From positions 12,148,001 to 12,212,000 of the forward strand of contig NC_135566.1 in NCBI RefSeq assembly GCF_964340395.1: a stretch of DNA of 64,000 nt, written 5' to 3'. Below are positions 50,400-61,058 of the stretch, in pieces. Origin of the DNA: Glandiceps talaboti. Its lineage: Eukaryota; Hemichordata; Enteropneusta; Spengelidae. A program made the translations under genes and the position numbers. The stretch's first letter is position 1. The number at the start of each line of letters is the position of its first letter. The notes under the pieces were generated by a model. The model was not told the origin of the DNA, did not search any database, and was given only the letters and a program-made list of their open reading frames with translations.

Positions 50400-51560
50400 T
50401 ATGAACCATGGGCACATGTTGATATGATATTGGCAATACAAAGAAACTGACATTTTTCAACTGTTACATAATAAGTCGTTTTCATCGTGAAAAGCAAAGG
50501 CCGATTGTTCCCGAAGAGCAAATCACGGAAAACTCGGTAACTGTCGGCGTATGTTTGAACAAAAGAAATCCTTCAAACCTACTCGAGGCGATTACAGAGC
50601 TTTTAGTTCTCCTATTAACACCTGTGAGCATTACCCATTGCTCATGGGTTCACCCCTTGCCTGTGGTGTTAACTGATTCCCGTAATTTTCTGTTTCATCA
50701 CCTCATGAATAAAAAAAATAACAATTTTTAAAACTCAGTTGTCACGATTACTTAGAGACGATGTGTGAGGGCACTCTATCACGGCGTACCATACACATGG
50801 GCCGGGATGGCTTGATTCTGGGATTACGTAGAGACAATATTTCAGATCGGTAGCTAGTTGGGGCTAACTGTTTGTAGTGTCAGAACGACTTACATTTGTA
50901 TTAAATAAAAGTTGAAAAGAGTCAGTTTCTTTAATTTGTATTGCCAAGGCCAATAGCTAGCAACATGTGTGTCCATGGCCCAAGTAAAGTATATTTTATG
51001 ATAGGGCGCCCTCACACATCGATCTCTAATAGTGACAAGCTTTAAATTTTTCACTTTTTTTATTCATGAGGTGATGAAACAAAAAAATACGGGAATCAAT
51101 TAGCGGCACAGAGAAGGGAGGGGGGGGGGGGCATGAGCAATAGGTAATGCTCACAGGTGTTAATTGGGGGGGGGGGGTCGCAAGCTCTGTTATCGTCTGG
51201 AGTAGGTTTGAAGGATAGTCTATCAGCTAGCCCTCGGATGTTCTTCCGATAAAATACGACACACAACCGAACAACGCTATCGAGGATGGGCAAGCCCTCA
51301 CATGCGAACTTCGTTCGCTTATAGTTATAGCATCGAAAGAAAGCCCGAACGTCTAGCAGCAAGACTAGTTTGAAGGATTGCTTTTGTTCAAACATACACC
51401 TGACAGTTACCAAGTGAAAAATGTAACTTTTCTTTATTTCTGCATCAAAAACTCTAAAATATCATTTACTTAGGCCTGGGCATTAGTTGCTATTGGCCGT
51501 ACAGAGAAACTGTCATTTTTCAATTGTTACACAATACTAATGACTTTTCATACACTGTTT
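50400..51560. mobile_element. Large composite inverted-repeat element
   Basis: The left arm (about 50520-50770) and right arm (about 51000-51420) are inverse copies: shared TATGTTTGAACAAAAG, AACACCTGTGAGCATTACC, TGTTTCATCACCTCATGAAT and GATGTGTGAGGGC. An outer block with TTGGCAATACAAAGAAACTG appears at 50430, inverted near 50920-50990, and again directly near 51500, so the structure is nested. Two C/G homopolymer runs (51120-51131 and 51165-51177) mark only the right arm. The right arm is interrupted by the MITE at 51216-51367. Confidence 0.75.
51216..51367. mobile_element. MULE-type MITE, 152 bp, internally deleted relative of 3750-4265
   Basis: Shares the left ~80 bp and right ~70 bp with the 516-bp element at 3750-4265 and lacks the middle. 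Ends are TAGTCTATCAGCTAG and the inverse of TAGTCTTGCTGCTAG. The 10-bp direct repeat GTTTGAAGGA flanks it (51206-51215 and 51368-51377). The uninterrupted target survives in the opposite arm of the host repeat, near 50559-50590. Confidence 0.92.
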
Positions 51561-51564
51561 CCAT

Positions 51565-51670
51565 TAGTCTGTAAGGTACGCTGTGACGGGGCGCCCTCAA
51601 CCATCGGCCAACCCCTAACACCGAGAGGAGGCCGGTGAGGGCGAAACGTCATGACGTATCTTACAGTCTA
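51565..51670. mobile_element. MULE-type MITE, 106 bp, 9-bp target duplication
   Basis: Starts TAGTCTGTAAGGTACG and ends with the inverse CGTATCTTACAGTCTA; the inner parts (GGGCGCCCTCA / GGTGAGGGCG) also pair. Flanked by the perfect 9-bp repeat TGTTTCCAT (51556-51564 and 51671-51679). The TAGTCT terminus matches the two larger elements above, so it may belong to the same superfamily. Confidence 0.88.
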
Positions 51671-53223
51671 TGTTTCCATAGGAATGTCTTTTCAAACAGA
51701 TGGCTTGTCGATTTCATGCTGAGGTATTGACAGACTCATATAGCCACACAGAGAAACGAGAAGACTTTTAATGTGATAACATTACATGGCAATTTTATTA
51801 ACATTAATATTTCTCTCGCTCTATACATCACAACTTGCACATACACAACTCAAATAAAATTATCAATTTGAAATCTTCTCCATGAACACTCGTTCTTTTT
51901 AAACATTTGCATTATATCACAAAAACCGTTGTCACTCGATCATCCCATCACAAATTAATTTTGTTCAGTTCTAGGATAATACATGGCGAGTGACATCATG
52001 TCTCTATAGGAAGTGGTTTGGCCATCATTGAGGCAACTCACTAGCTCATATATCCCTAGATAGAATGTGTAATATTAACACTGTCATCATATCTACATTC
52101 TGAGGAGAGTATTCCTACATCACTGGTTGAAAATTACAACACTTTTTTTACAGTATTACATGTGACGTGGCTGTCTATAGAGGCAATGAGATAAAACGAC
52201 CAGCACAACAACACATTATAAAGTTGAACTTCATATCAGTTTTAAAGACCTCTCTTCTCTGACAAAACCATGGTAAATTCTACAACTTGTAGTACCTGGT
52301 GTAATATTTGTGTTGTAGGCTCAGATATGCTAATTCTACAAACCAATTCATCTCAGACCTCTGTGCTTTAAATGTGTTTCATAGGTCTTTCATCGTTATT
52401 GCAAAACACTCCCTAGTTTTGAAAATGTTTGTTACTGTCAGCTATCGACTACTTTTTTCATCTTCATTTCAAAACACTTCATAGTTCTGAAAATCTACAT
52501 CATTGCTAGCTATCGACTACCTTTTTATCTACAGAACTTTCAGCTAAAACCACAGGGGTCAGGAGGGATAAACAGCATTTTTTTTCAAGGTTTCCTGAAT
52601 TTCTAATATCATTTTCTTGTTTTCTCTCTCTACATTTCAAATAAATATTACCATTATAACTATCTCTTCTGTCTCGTTCCTATTTTCTACCGTCTTACCA
52701 GCATCTACCAACTTTTTGCATAAATTAGTGCACAGTTAATCCTAGAACAAACTCACAGGCTATTTGCCCAATTAACACATTACCCTCCCTGTGTAAACAT
52801 CTATGATCAGACTAATGGCAACAGGAGTCTGATCAGATCATGAACAATAAATGCTGTTAATGCCCCCTGACCCCTGTGGTAAAAAAACACTAAACTGAAT
52901 ACAAAATAACTTTATTTACACAAGATTGTATTACTAACATTCTGTATGTCAATTATTCTAAACAATGACGACATGGCATGCATCGGGAAATTTAATTCAT
53001 TTTTTGTGTTTCCTTTTTACATAAGGCCTCACATGAAGACAGAAAAAAAGTCAAACTGAAATGGAAAAATAAAATGATCAAAAGTGTGACATGTATATCG
53101 AATGTACATTGAATATGTAACTAACTATATACTAGTGCAGGGTATATACTAGTGCAGGGTATATGATGTTAAAGTTTAAATAAAATTGACAATAAAGATA
53201 TGAAGTGAAAGTGTAGTAGAATG

Positions 53224-53719
53224 TTACTACCAAACCAGACCACAGACCCTTCATTAACGGTCTATGACCACAGTGACTAGTATACAGCACAATGTTGTTT
53301 ATGTTTCACACATTTTTTTGTTACAATGTTGTTTACATTTGACACATTTTTTTGTTACAATGTTGTTTACATTTGACACATTTTTTTGTTACAATGTTCT
53401 TTACATTTGACACATTTTTTGTAACAAATACGTTTTTTTGCTACATTTTGTTACAAATTACAAAAAAAAAACACTGATAGTGTGCAAGCATATAAAATGC
53501 TGCATTTTATCTCACTGTCAACACAAATCACCATCACTTTGAGATGAAACAAGGAAGATTCAAACACAAAACTATGTTCAAGGTGAGATAAAATGTAACA
53601 TTTCACTTGTGTGGGTGCTATCTGTGCCTGTATTTTGTTAACAAAAACGTAGTGCGAGATGTAAACAATATATTGTGCCACCTAATTCAAAGTCTATAGT
53701 CTCTCTGGTTTGGTAGTAA
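53224..53719. mobile_element. MITE-like inverted-repeat pair
   Basis: Begins TTACTACCAAACCAGA and ends with the exact inverse TCTGGTTTGGTAGTAA (one extra T within). Encloses a tandem array. No clear target duplication. Confidence 0.55.
53290..53425. repeat. ~33-bp tandem repeat, four copies
   Basis: Copies of ACAATGTTGTTTACATTTGA followed by CACATTTTTTTGTT. Confidence 0.9.
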
Positions 53720-56090
53720 TCCCAAATTGATGCCATAATGACACTGATGTTTAGGCCAAAAAAGAAAAGAAAAAAAAGAATTGTTTCTGGTCAGGACATC
53801 CTGTCTAAAATGCGATGATGCAAATTTTTTTTTGATTCTCAACAAACCTGTCACTCAATCTACTATGTATGGCAGTTACTGTTTTTTTATTTAGCACTTT
53901 AGAGCAATTGTGTATGTGGGGCAGATGTTATTTGCTTGTTCATGAATGGCTCTGCAGTTGTCTTCACTGAAGTTGGGAGAGTTATTTTTGTGTTTCACCC
54001 CAGATCTGCAGACTGCATGATCTGGACAAACACACAAGAAAGACAGATGTGAGGATATCTAAGTAATGCACACGCTGACCAGAAACAATTTTTTTTGTGC
54101 CTTATGCAAGGCTAGTTTCTGTACACAAACTAATAAAAATATTACCCCTACTAGGAATCACACTGTTTGTGGACTTGAATCAAATTGTTCTATTTCTATA
54201 CTACCTTATCAAGAATGGTGCACAAAAATGATGTCTGGAAAATAACAACTCTGTAAAAACTATTTTCCATAGTACAACAAGAACACAGATTTTCATATAT
54301 ACATGTATATAGAGGTTTTTTTGTTAAATTAGTATTTCTGGGTATTTTTTATCACCCTATTCTAGCATTTTGTTTCTTCTGGTTTTTGTTTCATCTTCCT
54401 CTGCCTCTTTGTGTGGACAATTTTTGAGTTCCACATCATAAAAAATTTAATATCTACCCTTCTAGATTTTGAGAAAATTACGGTCTTTTGAATAACACAA
54501 ACTTTCTTTTCCATCCCACACACAAAAAAAGATTGTAAGCACCAAATTCTACTGAGTAAAATTGATATTTGGCAAAGAAACATATAAAAGTTGACCATTG
54601 ACTGTGTCAGATAAAAATATATTAGCCAAATACAAAGACTGTTCACGGGTAATACAGTTTCCTATATATACCTGATACTTATGATATTATTGTCAAAATG
54701 TTTGTTTTTATGTTTTGTCGTAATTAGAGAAGCACCTATGGTTGCCTAGTGATCAAACCCTGTCAACATCTCATTAATTTACAAGTTGTTGACAAACACT
54801 TTAAATGCTAAACTTGTACTGTTTACACACAGGCTTCAAGCCAGTGTACAGAGTACAATAATTCAGCTATTATACAACCAGCGACAGGCAAGCAAAACTT
54901 GTTACAAACAGGGAAAGTAAACAAATGAAATGGACTAGTAACTCTTGGCTCAGCATGTTGGAAATACATAGAAACAAGTATTACATTCCATCATTTGAGA
55001 AGAACAGTTGTATGGCCTCTTGACACAACAGAATCTCAAGTTCCTTAGGTATTTCATATACATGTAAAGAGGTTATAAAACTGCTCTTATCCAACCCTAC
55101 ATATCTCTGTACTTGCCAACATACTATACTAAGTGTTATCCTCAAATTCAGTTGTTTACTTTAGCTGTTTGTATCACTTGTAAATGCATGCCTGTTGCTG
55201 ACTGTACTTGAAGAAGGATGGGTCTTTCGCTAGTACAAAGCATATTAACAGTTTTGAAAAAAAAAACTGTGAAAAATAATAGCTTTAGAGGCTTTACCTG
55301 GCATATATGTTATGCTACAAATATTGTGGTTCAAACTCAACACATCACTTCTGAAATTTACAATGTCTATATTCCAAAGAAGTTGCATACATCTGCTTGT
55401 CACTATTTTAACTGCATGAGTGAACACAGATGATCTGTTCTACAGTCTTACAGCTTTGTACACTGGACCAATTATATTTCAATACATACTGGGTTGTTGG
55501 AGCTCTAGTCCCTTACATCTTACTCCTAAACTCACAGCTTTATACATTGGACAAACTGTCTTTCAATACATGTAGGGTTGCTGGTGCACTAGTTTTGTAT
55601 CTGGTACATATCTTCTATATGTATATCATATCTGACAAACTAAATGCAGTTTGCAGACAAAACTCATAGGAAGACCTTGTTCATATCTTAGTCAATAATC
55701 TACACATAAAAAGTACAAGGTTTAATACTTGTTCATTTCCATCTTAAAACTATATTTAGACTGAACTTTGAGTTCATTTTACGATTTTCATTCATAGTCC
55801 TTTTCCCAATCAACAATTTTCCTTTATCCACATTTTCTCTGTATGACATTTTGAAAGAGTTGAAATCAAATAAAAGTGACTAACTTCTGTTATTAGCAAA
55901 AAAAATGTGACTTTTAAAAAAAAAATATTCAACAATATGGCAGAGCAAGCAATCACAAAATTCATCATTTGTTGAGCAGTATGTTTACAGTAAGAATGCA
56001 ATCTATGTACTACACCTAAAGCACATGATAACTATACAGGTAAGAAATGATGATGTCTTTATGGATGTCATAGATGAGCTGTGAGGGCGC

Positions 56091-56185
56091 ACTTCTACTG
56101 AAATCAACATAGTCACATCATAGGATTAACTGCTGTGAGGGCGCACTTCTACTGAAATCAACCACATTCATAGGAGTTAACTGCC
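56091..56185. repeat. ~45-bp tandem duplication with GAGGGCGC box
   Basis: GCTGTGAGGGCGCACTTCTA followed by CTGAAATCAAC occurs twice in direct order, then diverges. Confidence 0.85.
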
Positions 56186-56307
56186 GATAAGTTTTCACTA
56201 TGCATACATTTACTAAAACACACTAGCACCATTAAAATACATGGTCATGTTTAATTTCAGAATTGTAAAATTGTTTCTGTGCCGTTTCGTCACACTTCTG
56301 TTCCATT

Positions 56308-59300
56308 TCATCCACTTAGTGGATCTTCACGACAGTTGATGGCATACAGAAGTCGATCAGTCATTATCTGTTGACTGGAGTACTGTGGTAACTTGATCAT
56401 AAACATACACGTTTCAACCCGGATAAACCTGGAGTCTGGGGAACCTGTAGAGATACCAAAGATGAAAACCATGTGTATAACTTGATTTGTAAGATGATGG
56501 TATAACTAATATACATTTGTACTTATATAGTTAAAGGGGAACACACTCAAGGAAATAGAGACTTTTTCATAAAATATGGGTTCTGGAGAGTGATTTCACA
56601 ATATTACATCACATAAATAATTTACGATTTCAGAGAAATCTTTGCTATGGGCTACTGCATCATGGGAGTCAGCAGAAACAATGTATTCAATGGTTGAACA
56701 TTGAATATTCATGACAGCTGCTTCACACTGAAGTGTATAACATTTTGTACTCATGAATATTCAGTGTTCAACCATTGACTAATGTATTTTTGCTATCTCC
56801 CATGATGCAATAGCCCATAGAAAAGATACCCTCTAAATGCACAAGACCAATTTGATGTTTCTCTGAAATCACAAGTAATTGTAGGTGATGTAAAATCATG
56901 AAATGACTCTCTGGAAGGCATCATATCGCTGAACACATGTACAACATGTACATATTTGGAAGTAATGATGGTGTGAAAGATATAAAAACAAAAGATTCTT
57001 ACCACTTGGACCGTCAGGTGGTGCTATTTTCATAGGGTAGGGTGGTACATGGGCTGTTTCTGCATTGCCATCTTTACAGGGACATGTACATGGTATTCTC
57101 TCTTGATTACAGGCAAACTTGACAAATTTACATAATTCTTCCTGTGAGAAACTCTCTAAGGCATTCCAGAAATATTCAATGTGCGTGTCTGTCTCCATCA
57201 GACCAACTTGATACATGGTGTGAGACTACAGTGAAAAGTGAAATGAAAAGATGTGGATTTTAGCACTAGCTGTAACCGAGGTCTTATTTTTTCAGTCACA
57301 CAGCCAACAATATATTCACTGAAAATTGTCAAAATAAACAAGACAAAGTACATGTTAATCAGTGGTCGATGTTTTCCATAAGTAGTACAGAAACAGGTTG
57401 AAATCGTTATCACCAGCGAGGGCGCTGTTTTTGGTATGGACCCATTAATCAACTTGATTTGATATATTGTGTATACAGCATGTTTATCCACAGGTGATTC
57501 AATACCGTTCATGGTGTACGATATTACGAGTAAGTTATTGTACCCAAGAAAATATTTTTTTTAGAAACATTCCAGTTGCAGCTAGTGCAACTTTAAGAAG
57601 TATAGCACACACACTGTGAGACTCACCTTAAGGAAATCTAGGTCTACTGTTGGCTGTCCACACGTTCTGAGTTCCATATCTTGTGGTGTCATTAATGGTA
57701 ATAACTGCATGGGTATGACAGATGCCAGACCACAACGTACAGCCAATAACTGACCACTACATTCTAATTCCTGCATCCGTAGTCTAGTCACAGCCTCCAC
57801 ATACTCTAGCCTGTTTTCCCAGCTGAAAGAAAATGACAGAGCCGTTATTTTAGAGATTATTTTTGATATGAATATCAATGTGATATACCTAATAATATCA
57901 ATTTATTCATATCCAGTTGTATAGAATTTTTTGGAAAGCTTACCATTCTTTAAGAAAATTTGTACCAGGTCTGTAAAAGCATTTCGTTGGAGAATTGTAG
58001 AATAAACAAGTCTCAGTAGAAGCATGGGTATATTTGTGTCTGCTCAAGTTTGATTTATGCATGAATCACTAGGTGTTATCAGGAAAACAAGGTACACAAC
58101 TTGTTACCTCTGGACCAACCATGTAAGTAAGAACATAATATTATTACTCTGGTATAAATTGAGCCTTCAATTTACTAAGTTAGACACTATCTAAAACTAC
58201 TGTTGCAATGTGTTCATACAACAGTGATAAGCTACATGTATTGAATGGTCACTCATTTAATTATAGTCTCAGTAGGGCGGCTCTCTGAAAACTAGTTTCA
58301 TAAACTTGCTGTGTACTGTTTTGGGACCTCCAATGTTTACACTACCTTGATCACAGAGTGAAATTTTGCACAACAGAGGAACTGCTATCACCCACTTGTG
58401 TAATCTATACACAAGAGTTTTAGTGTGTGTCTACCTTAGTAAACCAATGCTGTATCAAAGCCTGACATACATTACAACATACTTATTGTCTTCTGCTGGT
58501 GATGTAATGTGCATAGACTATCGTTCATGTACACAGCGAATACCCCAATTTTGAAATTTGGCCTTGACGGTCCAAAGGTCATGGTTATTAAAAGACCAGT
58601 AGTGTGGTATATCAACTTACCTGACATAGATATTTCTACCACCACGTTTTAGTTCTACTTCAGTGCCAGTCATTGATGAGTATGTAAATCTATAAGGACC
58701 ACTTTCCGAACACATCTCAGTAAACTCACTCTCATCCTCCAGCTGAACCAAAATAAACAAGATTTCAATTTTAGAATCAGAAGCTACATGTACTGGGTAT
58801 ATTTTAAAATGGCATGACTTTCTCAAGATTTGAAGGTAATAGTTTATTTTCTAATTTGGTTAAGGAGAGTCGTTCGTCCACATTTTCTACGGTCTTCACA
58901 TTTGCATAATGTATATTACCTGTTCCAATTTCTTGATAAACTTGTAAGTTACAATATCAGCTTCTTTGAGATCTTCTTCACAATCAAGTGGTACATCCAC
59001 TACACATTTCCAGAAAGTTGACAGGAGATCCATAGAAATAGGAATGTCTGCTCTGATTGACACACCCAGTAACTATGGTAACAAGAAATGTACATGTTAG
59101 TGATGAATATCTTCTCTTAATGCCACTAGGAATATCTTACCCAAAGACGCATCACTCAATGAATTGACATCGGATTAACAAGTATATGAATAAAAGTATG
59201 TGCTCTTCAACTCAAGTCTAGTCGGGTGAGGTGAGGTGAGGTGAGGTCAGGTCACTCCCTCCCTCCCTCACTCACTCCCTCCCTCCCTCCCTCCTCCCTC

Positions 59301-61027
59301 CCTCACTCACTCACTCACTCACTCAATCAAATTAATTAAATTACTTCAACCACTCCCAGACTTACCTGACCAAAGAACTGCAGCAGTTTTTCCTCAGCAT
59401 ATGTCATTGGACCAGGTCTTAGGATGTATTGACCCTTATTTCTACCAGTGGATGAACTGGGACATTGCATTAGTAGTTTTAGAATAGGACTCTGTAATTC
59501 ATGAGTCACTTGCCATAAGAAATGTCTGAATGATCCACCTAGTGAAATAAATAAATATCCAGTCATTATTATCTGGGGTATAACATACCTAATCGATCAG
59601 TGATATATTATTATATACTTGTAATTGCACTAGCTTAGTGGCCAAACACTCAAGGAGTTAAATTCACACTTTCTATTTTACGGGTGTTACACTTTCTACC
59701 CATACAGTAATAGACATTTGGGGAGGGGGCTACAAATACAAGTTTGTGTAGTTTGTGGTAAATTCATACTCTTTGTTTACATCTGATGTGAAAGTGTTAA
59801 ACTTACTTGTACCATGGACTTCCTCTCCTGTAAGTCTAACATTAAATGAATACGTCGGGTCACCACCACTGGCTATTCTGACACACAACTGAGCTGATGG
59901 TATACTACAAAGTTGTCTAAATGCCTGGCAGAACTGAGATGACATCACATCTTTAGGTTCACCTGAAGAATGGAAAACAGAAATTACTAATTTACAGTAG
60001 GTATAGAAACGGTACTATACCACACTGACAGGTAATCAAAACTTATTTCAGACATTTTTACATGTAAAACAAAATGTTGGGTTTCAATTCTCAAATTTTA
60101 AAAATCTTAAACTTCATACTTCTTAATATTCTTCACTGCTTTTATAATTAGTGGCCTGACACTAAATGTGACCTGAAAGAGGTCATTATATTTGTTCTGT
60201 GTACAGATGACAAAGTCTTGTGTGGTTCATGGGCCATTGATGCTATGACAAATGTATACACTAGTGAGGGATTACATGTAAAATAAGTTACAACAAGTAA
60301 CACTGAAGTAAAGCACTTTCTCTATGTATTACACTTGAAATTGAATGTTCGTATGATCTGCTTAAGGTAGTAATATTCTATTTCAGGTACTGAGAATCAA
60401 TATCTGATTGAACTTACCACTGACAGCCTGTAAGGGATCTAGAATAATCTCTGGAGCTGCCTGATCTAAATTTCGCTGTGCTGTAGAATTCAAAATCTGA
60501 TTGAGTAACATAGTCTTTGTATCATAGAATACCAATCCTCTAGCATTGGCTAGTAAAGCTGCTGTACTCTCACTAAATGTCCTGTATGGTCTGAGATCTA
60601 CTAATGGTAGGAAAAAAGATTCCAGTGTTGTGTTCAAAGATTGAAGTAAGGCATATCGTAGTCGGATACTCTCCAGAGGTACACCTGTCAATGTAATCAA
60701 AATGTACTTCATTAAAAATTGTCTGAGATTGGATTTGGTTTTAATCTTGCACTTGGTGTAATTATTGTGGAAATGTTAGCTTACAGACACACTATGTAAC
60801 AATTCCTTGTCAAATACTACTGATTTAATTTCAAAATATGAATGGACAGCTGTAAAATGCCAACACAAGTACATGATGAATTATAGGTGTAACGAGATCA
60901 ACACTTACTTTTGTACCCCCCACACATCTACACATCCCTCTCCCCACATACATACATACATACATACATACATACATACATACATACATACATACATACA
61001 TACATACATACATACATACATACATAC

Positions 61028-61058
<31 letters not shown>

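Larger units (their letters stand above)
51680..56307 (-). other. Probable HECTD4 3' UTR and intergenic DNA
   Basis: Downstream of the HECTD4 stop codon. Minus-strand AATAAA is seen near 52912-52917 and AATAAAAT near 51796, so a long 3' UTR of 3.4-4.5 kb is possible but unproven. It also contains a MITE-like pair at 53224-53719, a tandem repeat at 53290-53425, and an inverted pair around TTGTTTCTGGTCAG (53780) and CTGACCAGAAACAA (54076). No coding exon seen. Confidence 0.4.

Noticed and set aside
57411-57424. Further CTCF-like site (CACCAGCGAGGGCGCTG)
   Set aside because: Two extra bases break the core spacing, so it does not fit the consensus.
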